64,000 nucleotides of DNA from Heloderma charlesbogerti (GCA_026122225.1 JANEZZ010003056.1:186001-250000), one strand, 5' to 3'. Counted from the first letter of the stretch, positions 10,430 through 20,614 are shown. The notes: generated by a model from the letters alone, not told the origin. A program made the numbers and translations.

Positions 10430-10985
10430 ATCAAAGTGAGGTTAGTGTTCAGGTTAGAGGCCCTGGAAGCAGCAGCAGGAAAGGAGTGTGTGTGTGTGTT
10501 TGGGGGGAGGAACCTTCTCACATGATGTAAAGCTTTCCCCACAGAAAATCCTTGAATTTTGGAGCAGGGGGGCACCTTCTCTCCAGGGCAGAAGGCAGTG
10601 TTGTTGACACTCTCCAAAAATTGTTCTGGACCTTTAAATAATGTAAAACAGCACCATAACCTATTTGTTTGTTTGTTCAATTTTTTTTAATCACACCCTT
10701 CCAAACAGTCATCCAAAGTGGCTTACATCCATAAAATCCATAACATTTCATGCTATAAAATCCATAAAAGATGACCAGAAAACAATTCAAGGATCCTACA
10801 AAAGGTGTTCAGAGAACCACTCACATACATTCAGTGAATGGGTTTTCGGTGGGATCGCAGCTGCTAGCCAAACACCCCACCATGCCTGCTGGCCACCCCC
10901 CCCCCCGGTGGCTGTGCAAAGCTCCTTCATATAAGTGGGAAACCCGCTTGCTAGGAGGAGCCACCCACGTATAATTATGAAGGGC
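10430..10985 (+). repeat. Unnamed dispersed repeat, copy B (empty MITE site)
   Basis: Parallel to 5620-6173 (see copy A). It lacks the MITE found at 6174-6343: here CCCGCTTGCTAGGAGGAGCC runs on directly into ACCCACGTATAATTATG. It therefore serves as a pre-insertion reference for copy A. Confidence 0.65.
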
Positions 10986-11558
10986 AAAGCCCAAAACTTT
11001 AAAAGGTTTTGTCTGTTGATTTCTGAAAACCAAGAAATCACAATCACCAGGCCAGACTGTTTCATGTTCCTGGTCCATTAACAATACTAAGTTGGATGCC
11101 GCATTCTCCCTGTGCAAATGATTTGAGCAAATTCAGTCCATAATACATTTTCCCAGGAGGACAGCTCCTGAAATAAGGACAGACAATCCATACAACATTA
11201 TGAATGGGTGGCACGATTCCACCCTGGTGTCACATCTGTAAAGCCCACTGCCCTCCTGTTCAAAGGAAGGGCAAAATTTGCATTGGAGACGCTTTGGGTA
11301 GCGTGGAGGGTGCTTAACCCTTCCACCCTCCACCAATTTCCCCCTGGACTTTCCCTGCCAACAGCTGCTTGCCAGAATGAGGGTGAAGTCATCTTACCCA
11401 AAGCTTCTCTAATGCTAATTACACCCTTCCAGCCCCAACCTGGACAGGGCAGAAGAAGCTTTTGGGCTTTAACGACCTGAGGTTGTGTTTCACAATTCCA
11501 GAGAATGTATGTGATGCTTATTTGCTTGGTCTGGGCATGTGTGCTGCAGTAGAAATGA
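10986..11558. other. Unassigned sequence
   Basis: No repeat or gene could be supported. Confidence 0.4.
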
Positions 11559-11562
11559 TTAA

Positions 11563-11695
11563 AGGCACAATCCTAGGCATGTTTAGATGGGGAAAAGGTC
11601 TACAGTTCCCATCATTCCCCAGCCAGCCATGCTGGCTGGGGAATGATGGGAGTTGTAGGCCTTTTTCCCATCTAAACATGCCTAGGATTATGCCC
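11563..11695. mobile_element. TTAA-flanked perfect foldback MITE (piggyBac-like target)
   Basis: Two 65-base arms (AGGCACAATCCTAGGCATGT... and its complement ending ACATGCCTAGGATTATGCCC) pair with only a few mismatches around a GCCATGC loop. TTAA lies on both sides (11559-11562 and 11696-11699). TTAA duplication is the signature of piggyBac-superfamily transposition. A relative lies at 48291-48393 and a half copy near 51228. Confidence 0.8.
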
Positions 11696-11796
11696 TTAAT
11701 CTTTCTTCAACACTGGTAATGGGACAGCATCCTTTACCACCTGATGGCAGCAGGCCAGCTTAGGGGGCGCAGGGCAGGCCTGTTTCCCACCTCCCA

Positions 11797-11847
11797 GCTG
11801 AGCAGAGCAGAGCAGAGCAGAGCAGAGCAGAGCAGAGCAGAGCAAGC
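11797..11847. repeat. (GAGCA)n pentanucleotide array in the CR1 5' region
   Basis: About nine tandem GAGCA units. Its position upstream of ORF1 suggests it belongs to, or arose in, the CR1 5' untranslated region. Confidence 0.9.
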
Positions 11848-12160
11848 TGCTCCAGCTGGTCCAGGGACTACAGAAGCAAGCAAGCTCCCAGAGAGCGAGT
11901 GACCAGAGTGAGCGGACAGGGGGAACAAACAGGAGTTGGCCCGGGGAGTTTGGCAGGGGAGGTCAAGGGGGAGGCCCCTAATATTTTTTTTTCATTTTTC
12001 ATTTTTTTTATTTTTTAACTAACTTTTTTCCATTTATTTGTCTTGTAACACACACTTCCACACCAGTGGGACTCTGCTTTTAACCTCTACTGAGTAGAGG
12101 AGCAGGCACAGGCTAGTCTAGAACAATCACAAAGCTAGACACAAAAAGGGAAAAGAGGCA

Positions 12161-13173
12161 ATGGAAGGACAGGACTCTCCAGTGGTGGTGACCTGCAAGT
12201 TGTGTGCAATGTTTGTTTTCTTGCCTGAGAACAACATGGCCTACACCTGCAACAAGTGCAAGTTGATCACGCTGCTGGAAGAAAAAGTAAGTTGGCTGGA
12301 ATGGCGACTGTCAACCCTCCGGGGAATAAGAGAACACGAAGAGTTCTTGGACAGAATGGGGGAACTACAGCAGCAAAGGGAAGACCAGAAGCTTGAAGAG
12401 CAACAGCAAGGTGAGGCAGTGGGAAATGCTGAGGTGAAGAAAAATGGAGTAGAGGATACTCCTTGGAAAAGGGTGACAGTTAGGAGAAGAACTAGACGCC
12501 ACTCTGCACCAGTGGAAGCAGTGGAGCTGTGGAACTGATTCCAGGTACTTGCGGATGAGACTGGAGGACAGCCTGCAGAGGAAGAATCACAGGGGAACCT
12601 ACATGAGAGTGAGCAAGAGGCTGAAGGTCAGTCAAACAGAGGCAATGAAACCCTACAACAACAAGAAGAGTGGTAGTAGTGGGAGACTCCTTGCTGTGTG
12701 GGATTGAGACCCAAGTATGTCGCAAAGACCCGTGGACTCGCCAGGTATGCTGTCTCCCGGGAGGACCAATTAGAGACATGACTGAAAGGTTGCCTGCACT
12801 CATAAAGCCCACTGACAGGTATCCCTTTCTTCTCATCCATGTGGGAACAAATGATACTGCCAAGCAGAGCTATGAAGAAATCATGTCAGACTTTGAAGCT
12901 TTGGGAAGGAAACTCAAGAACTTTGGGGCCCAGATAGTTTTCTCATCCATCCTTCCAGTAGTTAGAAGAGGGATAGAAAGGGAACAAAAAATACTCCGGG
13001 TGAATGACTGGCTATGAAGGTGGTGCCGACGAGAGAGATTTGGATTCTGGGACCATGGGCTAAACTTCCTGGAAGATGGGCTGTTGGCAAGGGGCGGGTT
13101 GCACCTCACAAAGGCTGGGAAGAATGTGTTTGGCCACAGCATGAAGAACTTCATCAGGAGGGCTTTAAACTGA
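12161..13173 (+). pseudogene. CR1 ORF1: Cys-pair domain, coiled coil, SGNH esterase (broken)
   Basis: CR1 ORF1 encodes an RNA-binding protein with an esterase domain needed for efficient retrotransposition. Residues 12/15 and 30/33 form CKLC and CNKC pairs, as in the zinc-finger-like N-terminus of CR1 ORF1p. A charged Glu/Gln-rich stretch of about 60 residues, likely coiled coil, follows. The SGNH hydrolase domain shows GDSLL (block I, nucleophile Ser) at about 12682 and HVGTNDTA (block III) at about 12838. Breaks are a TGA at 12536 (the frame continues sensibly after it), a one-base shift near 12665 that moves the esterase into another frame, and a TGA at 13015. Both stops look like CGA to TGA decay at CpG. 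In the C-terminal block the third copy reads LARDGLHLT but this copy reads LARGGLHLT, so the catalytic Asp of the D-x-x-H block is lost. The normal end is the TGA at 13171. Confidence 0.85.
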
Positions 13174-13194
13174 ATCCTACGGGGAAGGGAGATG

Positions 13195-14793
13195 TAATGT
13201 TGGGGATAACAATGGGCGTAGGCGCATGCACTGCAACGGAGACAACAGCTCTGATAGCGCCCAATAATAGTCTTCAGACACATGTAGGAAGAAAGCCAGA
13301 CTATGAAGCACATGGTCTTCGATGTTTATATACTAATGCCCAGAGTATGGGAAACAAACAGAACAAACTTGAACTCTTAATACAGGAGGGAAAATATGAC
13401 TTGATAGGTATAACTGAGACTTGGTGGGATGATTCTCATGACTGGAATACAGCAATTGAAGGATATAACTTGTTCAGAAAGAACAGGAGGAACAGAAAAG
13501 GAGGTGGGGATGCACTGTATGTGAAAAATACATATCTCTGCACAGAAATACAGGAGGATGAGCTTGGTAGCCCCATCGAGAGCATCTGGATCAAAATAAA
13601 TGGAGCAAAGAATAAAAGAAACCTGGTGGTCGGAGTCTACTACCGGCCACCCAATCAAGGAGAAGACGAGGATGAAACTTTTGAAAAGCAAATAGGCAAT
13701 GTTTTAAGGAAGCATGAGGTAGTAATAATGGGGGACTTCAATTTCCCTGATATTTGTTGGGAGACAAATTCTGCAAAACATGGCCCCTCCAGGAAATTCC
13801 TGACTTGTGTGGCAGATAACTTCCTCCTACAGAAAGTAGAGGAAGGAACTAGAGGATTGGCTATCCTTGACTTGATCCTAAGCAACAGAGATGACTTAGT
13901 GGATAAAGTAGCAGTTACAGGAACTCTGGGAGAAAGCGACCATGTTGTACTTGAGTTCTTGGTTCTAAGGGAAGCAAAAGCCGAGTGTAGTCAAACGCGT
14001 ACCCTGGATTTTAGGAAAGCTGATTTTAATAAACTCAGAACAATGATCAGTAGGGTCCCATGGCAAGCGACGCTAACGAGAAAAGGCGTCCAAGATGGGT
14101 GAGAGCTTTTAAAAAAGGAAATTCTCAAGGCACAATCACAAACAATTCCAACAAGAAGAAAAGGTGGAAGACAACAGAAGAAGCCAATGTGGCTTCACAA
14201 AAAGCTTAGGGATGACCTGAAAACAAAAAAGGACACATATAGGAAGTGGAAAGAAGGCCAAGTAACAAAGGAAGAGTAAAGGCAGGTAGCACAGAATTGC
14301 AGGGATGGCGTCAGGAAGGCTAAAGCTGAGAACGAGTTGAGGTTAGCGAGCGATGCTAAAAACAACAAAAAGGCTTTCTTCAGCTACGTGCATAGTAAAA
14401 GGCAGAGGAAAGAAATGGTGGTTCAGCTATTAAATAAGGATGGCAAAACGATAACAGATGACAAAGAAAAGGCAGAGGTGCTCAATTCCTGCTTTGGCTC
14501 AGTCTTCTCCCAAAAGAGGGTATATGACCCCCCTGGCAAAGGCGAAGTACAGGCTGAAGGGGCAGGATTGCAGCTTGAGACTGATAGGCATATGGTCAAG
14601 GAACACCTAATGACTTTGAATGAGTTCAAATCTCCAGGGCCAGATGAACTGCAGCCTAGAGTAATAAAGGAACTGGCAGAAGAACTCTCAAAACCACTGT
14701 CTATTCTCTTTGAGAAATCATGGAGGACGGGTGAAGTGCCAGATGACTGGAGGAGGGATAATGTTGTCCCTATCTTCAAAAAGGGTAAAAGGT
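13195..14793 (+). pseudogene. CR1 ORF2, N-terminal part: APE endonuclease and start of RT (broken)
   Basis: ORF2 nicks target DNA and copies the element's RNA into it. The endonuclease domain shows the APE-family motif order: LYTNAQSMGNK, ITETWWDD (catalytic Glu), VYYRPPN, MGDFNFPDICW, and GESDHVVLEF (catalytic His). The chosen start is the ATG at 13195, just after the ORF1 stop. An upstream ATG in the same frame lies inside ORF1. TGA at 14100 replaces a Trp codon (TGG in the 51.9-kb copy), and TAA at 14278 replaces a Tyr codon. The frame otherwise continues into the RT finger region (PDELQPRVIKELAEELSKPL, then DDWRRDNVVPIFKKG). There the 901-bp insertion splits it inside the IFKKG..EEPGNYRPVSL block. 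Confidence 0.9.
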
Positions 14794-15023
14794 AGGGATG
14801 GACGAAAGTCACTTACCTGTCCTCGAAGCTTGTTCGCGGTGGGGGGGAGGCGCTTCGCTGCTCCCCCCGCAAAGTTCAGGCCAGGGGGGGAGGCTTCCCG
14901 TCTCGCCCGGCCAAAATTCATGCCGGGGGGGAGGCTTCCTGCCTCGCCCGGCCAAAATTCAGGCCGGGGAGAAGGCGCCTCGCCTCGCCTGGCCGCGAAC
15001 TCAAAAGTTTTTTTTTTTTTTTA

Positions 15024-15431
15024 ACGCCCCCGTGATAGGCTACGTGATGATTAACGTAGCCTATCACGGCTACATCTGCAAAGTCAGCTGTGATAGGCTA
15101 TGTTAATCGTCACGTAGCCTATCATGGGTGACTTAAAAAAAAAAAAAAAGCACGTACGCAAATGGCGGCCCCCATAGGGAGCCGCCATTCGCGTTCCTTA
15201 TTTGGTCGCTGTAGTCTACGTAAATCTTTACGTAGACTACAGCGACCAAATAAGGAACGCGAATGGCGGCTCCCTATGGGGGCCGCCATTATCCGTACGC
15301 GCTTTTTTTTTTTTTTTTTAAAGTCACCCGTGATAGGCTACGTGACGATTTACGTAGCCTATCACGGCTGACTTTGCAAATCTAGCCGTGATAGGCTACG
15401 TTAATCGTCACATAGCCTATCACGGGGGCGT
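15024..15431. repeat. Hierarchical palindrome: four 38-bp palindromes around a 150-bp palindrome
   Basis: The centre is at 15225-15226. Arms of about 70-80 bases (15151-15224 and 15227-15302) are almost exact complements, including ATGGCGGCCCCCATAGGGAG and its return. Outside them an A tract (15134-15149) faces a T tract (15303-15319). Further out are four copies of CGTGATAGGCTACGTGA..TAACGTAGCCTATCACG at 15031-15068, 15089-15126, 15329-15366 and 15387-15424. Each is itself a palindrome, and copies 1/4 and 2/3 are also mutual complements about the centre. Confidence 0.93.
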
Positions 15432-15599
15432 TTTTTTTTTCTTCTTTGATTGGAATGGCGGCGGCAGCAGCTGGTCAAAAGACCGGCTGCCGCTCCCACC
15501 CCGGACGAACACCCGCCGAACCGCCGGCCGGACCCGCCGCGGGGAGGGACATTCGCCAAAGGTAAGTCCCGTACCGGGGGGGGTGCGGGGGGCGGGGGG

Positions 15600-15686
15600 G
15601 GCGGAGAATTTCTCCCCGAAACTTGTTCTGGGGGCCGAACACGTTGGCGCTCAGCCCCCCGAAGTTTCAGGGAGAAATTCTCCGCC
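15600..15686. repeat. GC-rich stem-loop near the right end of the hAT-like element
   Basis: GGCGGAGAATTTCTCC followed by CCGAAACTT pairs with AAGTTTCAGGGAGAAATTCT then CCGCC. The stem is about 25 bases, with a GGGGG/CCCCC-containing loop region. Confidence 0.8.
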
Positions 15687-15693
15687 AACCCTA

Positions 15694-17002
15694 GTAAAAG
15701 GAGGAACCTGGGAACTACAGACCAGTCAGTCTGACATCAATCCCTGGGGAAATTCTGGAGCAGATGATAAAGCAATCCATCTGGAAGCACCTTGAAAACA
15801 CTGCACTGATTATTCGAAGCAAACATGGATTTGTCAAAAACAAGTCCTGCCAGACAAATCTGATCTATTTTTTGATCAAGTAACCTCCCTTGTAGACCGT
15901 GGGAATGCTGTAGACATCATGTACCTCGACTTCAGCAAAGCTTTCGACAAAGTGCCCCATGATATCCTGATGAGCAAACTAGCTCAAAGTGGGCTAGATG
16001 AAACAATGATCTGGTGGATCCATAGTTGGCTACAGAATCGGACTCCAAGAGTGCTTATCAATGGGATCTTCTCAAACTGGGCAGAGGTAACGAGAGGGGT
16101 ACCGCAGGGCTCAGTCCTGGGCCCAGTGCTCTTCAACATTTTTATGAATGACTTGGAGGAGGAGGTGCAGGGAATGCTGATCAAATTTGCAGATGACACA
16201 AAATTGGGCGGGATAGCTAATACTTTGGAAGAAAGAAACAAAATTCAAAGTGATCTGGATAGACTGGAGCGCTGGGCAGAAAACAACAGAATGACATTTA
16301 ATAGGGATGAATGCCAAGTTCTGCACCTAGGAAAAAGAAACCAAATGCACAGTTACAAGATGGGGGATACGTGGCTCAACCACACTACAAGCGAGAAAGA
16401 TCTTGGAATTGTTGTCGATCACAAGCTGACTATGAGCCAACAATGTGATGTGGTTGCAAAAAAGGCAAATGCTCTTTTGGGCTGCATTAATAGAAGCATA
16501 GCTTCCAAATCCCGGGAAGTACTAGTTCCCCTGTACTCAGCACTGGTTAGGCCTCATCTGGAGTACTGTGTCCAGTTCTGGGCACCACACTTTAAGAAGG
16601 ATGCAGAGAAACTGGAGAGGGTTCAGAGGAGGGCAACAAAGATGATCAAGGGACTGGAAACAAAGCCCTATGAAGAGAGACTGAAAGAACTGGGCATGTT
16701 TAGCCTTGAGAAGAGAAGACTGAGGGGAGATATGATAGCACTCTTCAAGTACTTGAAAGGTTGTCACAGAGAGGAAGGCCAGGATCTCTTCTTAATCATC
16801 CCAGAGTGCAGGACACGGAATCATGGGCTCAAGTGACAGGAAGCCAGATTCCGGCTGAACATCAGGAAAAACCTCCTGACTGTTAGAGCAATACGACAAT
16901 GGAGCCAATGACCTGGGGAGGTGGTGGGCTCTCCCACACTGGAGGCCTTCAAGACGAGGCTGGACAGCCATTTGTCAGGGATGCTCTAGCCTGGATTCCT
17001 GC
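15694..17002 (+). pseudogene. CR1 ORF2, C-terminal part: reverse transcriptase palm and thumb (broken)
   Basis: After the insertion the RT resumes with GNYRPVSLTS-like sequence in a shifted frame (one base shorter than the 52.6-kb copy). The long open stretch 15919-16838 contains motif A YLDFSKAFDKVPH with its catalytic Asp, RTPRVLINGIFSNW, RGVPQGSVLGPVLFNIFMND (motif B region), and the catalytic FADD of motif C at 16186-16197. It then runs through [11 protein letters not shown] and [15 protein letters not shown] to [24 protein letters not shown] at 16837 ends the frame about 50 residues early. The sister copy at 53.76 kb reads on to LEAFKTRLDSHL. Confidence 0.9.
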
Positions 17003-17079
17003 ATTGAGCAGGGTGTTGGACTCAATGGACTCGTAGGCCCCTTCCAACCCTACTATTCTATGACTCTATGATATCACAG

Positions 17080-17168
17080 CTCTCTCCTCCAGCACCTTGC
17101 TGCCACCTCCCAACATCTGCCGCCTGAGGTGACTGCCTCACTCTTTCTTATGCTAGGGCCGGCCCTGG
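17080..17168 (-). mobile_element. Fragment of a hAT-like element with CAGGGCCGGCCC end
   Basis: On the minus strand it begins CAGGGCCGGCCCTAGCATAA and continues GTGAGGCAGTCACCTCAGG. The CAGGGCCGGC end is typical of hAT-type repeats. Only one end is visible. Confidence 0.45.
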
Positions 17169-18355
17169 GAGCACACGACAATGCAGGGATCTGCTCCAGC
17201 AGCTCCAGTGTTGCTGTTCGCCTGGGGCTTTTCTCTGTTCCAAGAAATGCTTTGTTGCTTGTTCTCTTGACGGAGAAGCCGGTCCTGTCCGCCAGCTGAT
17301 GAGGCAGAGCTTTCTCTGTTCAGCAGTACCTGCCTTCCCGGCAGCCGAGTAGGAGGAAGGCTGCTCACTTAACATGGCCATACCCCCCTGGGAGGAAGCC
17401 AGAGGTCTGTGCCATAATTCCCTTCCCCTTCTTCCTGCTAGCAACGGCGCTTCAGGGACTGGAGAAGGAGGGGTGCACCAGGGCTCGTTATGCCTGAAAT
17501 ATGCCAGTAATTTTGCCGCTGACTGCCAGGAGCTGTTTTGATTCCATCGAGGGGTTTTCTCTCCCCACCGCCACTCCCAGCAACAACCATGTGCCATCTG
17601 ATTGCGAAATCACAATATTGATCAAGTCGATTTGACACAGAGCCAGCAGCTTAATTTTTGAGCGGTGTGTATCACTGTGTTTTTTTTTAATCTGGCCTTG
17701 GAAGAAAGCCTGGAAACTCCAGCAGAAGAAAACAAGAAAAGCAAAGCAAAGCAAGCAAGCAGGAAAGAGCGAAAGGAAGTGTTGGTGTCGCAGTGATTTT
17801 GCAGAATGGCCCATCAGACTGCTCTGGGCTCCCCGGGAAGCTTGCCAAAGTTTCAAGCAGGAATTCCCAAACGGTGTGCCCCAGTAGAATTGCTCAGGCG
17901 CTAGGAGGAAAACGCCAAGGGTTCTTGGGAAAACACGAAAGCCCCCGCGCACAGGAAGCTGCAGCTGTGCCTTTGTGCGAGCTGTGCACGTTGCTCCTTC
18001 TAATCAGCCTCCTGTTGAGTTGGGTAATTCTCCAGTTTCTGAGAGGAGACTGTAACCTCTCTGCATGAGTCACTGGTCTGCACATGCCAGTTTCTAACCA
18101 GAAGGCACGCCCATATCAGTGGTTTGTACAGGGTAGGCTCTTTTGCAGGCAGGTAATGCTTACTCTTACATCTGAAAGGGTTTGGTTGGGGAGGGACATG
18201 TGCCTTCCAGCTGGAATACATAAAAACAGGGCCAGGATGAATTTGGGTCACAAAATTCTCCTCTGTATATTCATTTGCAAATTGCGTGAGATAGTCTCTG
18301 GAGCTTCTCTGAAAATTCAAGTATTTGACGTATCTTCACAGCTGGATTTTGGATG
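17169..18355. other. Unassigned single-copy sequence
   Basis: No repeat or gene could be supported. A low-repeat stretch at about 17570-17700 (ACAATATTGATCAAGTCGAT, CAGCAGCTTAATTTTTGAGC) could be conserved regulatory sequence, but the evidence is composition only. Confidence 0.35.
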
Positions 18356-18985
18356 TTCTGTAATATTATGATTTCAACATTTGATATCCCACAAAGTTTG
18401 ATAGCTGACATACAATGGCATTCTATACTTAAGAATTTAAGAAGAGCCCTGCTGGATCAGAACAAAGGGCCATCCAAGCAAGCCTCTCCCCTAACCTGGT
18501 GCTGTCCAGATGTGTTGGATTAACACATCTGGAGAGCACTGGGTTGGGGAAGATGGATGTAAGCCAACATCAACTATCCAATAGCAGCTGGTCAGAATCT
18601 TTTTGGAAGTCTACAGGCATGATATGAAGGCAATAGCCTCTCCTGTGTTGGCCTCCAGCAGCTGTTCTTCAGACGTACAGTGCCTCTGAATTTAGAGGTT
18701 CTACGTAGTTATCATGGCTAATACCCATTGATAGACCTATCCTCAGCGAATTTGTCTAAGCCCTTTTTAATGCCATCAAAATGTTACACCTTGTCGCAGT
18801 GGATTCCGTGCTGCAGCTAAATCTGTACTTTATGAAATTGATACCTGAGAATATTTAACAGCCAGCATGAAATAGTATTTGACTGTATTTGGTAACTGAC
18901 ATGTAATTGTATTTAGTATTTGACAGGACTGATAGGTGACATTCAATAGAATATAGTATTTGACAGCTTACAAGCTAAAACAATG
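18356..18985. repeat. Degenerate minisatellite-like repeat with TATTTGACAGCTGACAT core, split by a CR1/L3 fragment
   Basis: Variants of (A)TATTTGACAGCTGACAT(G)YAAT recur at 18376-18425 and 18845-18985 (for example AGTATTTGACAGGACTGATA, GTATTTGGTAACTGACATGT). The same unit in reverse complement fills 27640-27850. The two blocks here flank an old CR1-like fragment. Confidence 0.5.
18427..18835 (-). mobile_element. Old CR1/L3-type LINE tail, reverse strand, with a small foldback inside
   Basis: It begins TTAAGAAGAGCCCTGCTGGA then TCAGA, the reverse of the ...TCTGATCCAGCAGGGCTCTTCTTA 3' end of this CR1 group. It continues with TAATACCCATTGATAGACCT and AATTTGTCTAAGCCCTTTTT. A deleted copy of the CCAGATGTGTTGGA foldback lies at 18496-18560. 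Confidence 0.7.
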
Positions 18986-18989
18986 AAGA

Positions 18990-20370
18990 GATACCAACAA
19001 ATCTACAGATTTTGAATTCTGAGGTACTTCTTTTCTTTTCTTTCAATACCTGAATGATGACATGGACATTCTAGAGAACGTCAACTGGTTGCGTATACTT
19101 ATATTTCTTTATTTTGGAATTCTGTACACTTGTGGTGGTGTACAAAGTTAAATCAATACAACAACTAATATAAAATACAATCCCTAAAGACAGAAAATTG
19201 CAGCAGTAAAACAGGCCCTATATTCAGTTTAGCTGTTGGCAAAGATTTGCAGGGAGGGGAGGGGAGGGGGAGACAACATATTCTTAGTTGGATGGCTCAT
19301 GGAACCAGAAGCTTGTCTTCTTGGACCCAAACACCAATCATGGTGGAGGAAACGTCATGTCTCCAATCAGGTCCAGAAGACAGGTTCCGGAAAATTCCTG
19401 AAAAGTGTTTCTCATGCGGTAGATTCCTGCCAACACCTGCTTGCAGCTAATCTGGAAATCCCATCAAAACAGCCTGTCTCTTCACGAAAATGTGCTCTGA
19501 CAGGCTTGCAGTTGCCAGGATGCATAAACAAGCATGGCCTCACCAGACCACCCAAGGCCTGGGTGGGTCTGGGGTGCTTGTTTTGATCTGGGCTGGTGTC
19601 TCTGTACGCAGCCGCTTTGCTGCACAAGGCAGTGGGGCTCTCCCAGTGGTGTTTTAATGCCACCGCGTCAGCGAGAGACAGGAAGTGACCTTGGACGGAG
19701 GGTTATTTTTTGGGAGGGCGAGAGTGACGCACGGGAGGCCTAGGAGTGGGGAGAAAAGGACAATTGAAGGAAAGGGAATCTCCCACCCAGACCAAATTTC
19801 CTCCTCTTCCATCCCTGCCCCCCTCATGCCTCCTGTCTGGGGCTCCTAATCTGTCGTTACTCCTGCAATATTTTCTCCTTCCTCCCTTCCTCCCCGTGTC
19901 TGACGCGGATGCAACAGCCCTGCACGCTGTGATGCTTATTTGTGCTCCCACCCAGCAAAGGCTGCACTTTCGTATGTGTCCCTTACCTTGACTTGTTTTG
20001 ATTTGGGGGTTTTCCATTTTCCATATAAAAAATGAGAACGTCAAGCCCATATTGGCTGGAACAGTGTTTCAAGCAGCTGATGATGGAGGGACTTTGGGGC
20101 TGGGGTTTTTTTGTGTGTTTTTTGGCGGGGTGGTGGTGGTGGGGTGGATTTAAAACCAGATTCATGTTTTCAGCCCAAACCATCCTTAGATCAACCAAGG
20201 ATGACTCACCCATGGTGAGCCTCCTCTGTTTTTCTGCATGAGTTCCTGTTCTGGAGCTGCCACCTAATTGGAAGGGAGTCAGTCCGCAGCAGTAACTTGC
20301 ACAGAGAGGTGACAGGCAACCCCCTCTGAGGGTGGATCATCATTCCATGGCAGCAGGAGTGACTGAACGA
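18990..20370. other. Unassigned sequence
   Basis: No gene or definite repeat. The 19085-19225 stretch (TACACTTGTGGTGGTGTACA, ATACAACAACTAATATAAAA) may be a worn LINE-type tail. Confidence 0.35.
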
Positions 20371-20371
20371 T

Positions 20372-20614
20372 CCATTGTGGTGCAGCGGTTGGAGTGTTGG
20401 ACTGGCACCTGGGAAACTTGGGTTCTAGTCCCCACTCAGCCATGAAGCTCACTGGGTGACTTGGGCCTGTCTATCGCTGACTCTCAGCCCAACCTACCCC
20501 ACAGGGTTGTGAGGATATGATGGAGAGGAGGACCATGCACGCTGCCTTGGGTTCCTTGCAAGAGGACAAAAGGTGGGATACATAACAACAACAACAACAA
20601 CAACAACAACAGCA
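20372..20614 (+). mobile_element. tRNA-derived SINE with (AAC)n tail
   Basis: The 5' part keeps an RNA polymerase III A box (GTGGTGCAGCGGTTGGAGTG) and B box (TTGGGTTCTAGTCCC). The body follows with CACTCAGCCATGAAGCTCAC and CACAGGGTTGTGAGGATATG, then CTTGGGTTCCTTGCAAGAGG. The usual ATAAATGCAATAAATAAA tail is replaced by about ten AAC units (20584-20612). Confidence 0.85.

Larger units (their letters stand above)
14793..15693. mobile_element. 901-bp hAT-like non-autonomous element with nested palindromes
   Basis: The insertion is bounded by an exact 8-bp duplication GTAAAAGG (14785-14792 and 15694-15701). The terminal inverted repeats are TAGGGATGGACG and CGCCAACCCTA (complement TAGGGTTGGCG). 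Length and sequence of the duplication and the TAGGGRTGG ends point to a hAT transposase. Inside are: three degenerate ~47-bp GC-rich tandem units near the left end (CTCGCCCGGCCAAAATTCA core, 14885-14985); a 410-bp palindromic core (15024-15431); and a separate GC-rich stem-loop at 15600-15686. No transposase is encoded; the ORFs across it are low-complexity chance frames. CR1 sequence resumes directly after the right duplication, so it landed in an already inserted CR1. Confidence 0.92.
11735..17073 (+). mobile_element. CR1 LINE, near full length, interrupted by a hAT-like element
   Basis: The element runs from a GC-rich 5' region with a GAGCA pentamer array, through ORF1 and ORF2, to a 3' tail ending CTATTCTATGACTCTATGAT (8-mer tail typical of CR1). 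Excluding the 901-bp insertion at 14793-15693 it is about 4.4 kb, the size expected for a full-length CR1. The exact 5' boundary is uncertain. The second copy at 51.6 kb and third copy at 63.2 kb are nearly identical by eye, so this is a young subfamily. Damage consists of a few nonsense changes, small frameshifts and the insertion. Confidence 0.9.

Noticed and set aside
12870..13313. 147-codon minus-strand ORF repeated at 63202-63462
   Set aside because: It recurs only because both are antisense to the same CR1 ORF1/ORF2 region.
14710..15106. Glycine/proline/arginine-rich ORFs over the 901-bp element
   Set aside because: They are produced by GC-rich tandem units and homopolymers, differ between frames and show no transposase motif.
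15031..15424. Four equal 38-bp repeats with spacers, superficially CRISPR-like
   Set aside because: The repeats are mirror-placed palindromes within a eukaryotic DNA transposon, spacers are themselves complementary, and there are no cas genes.
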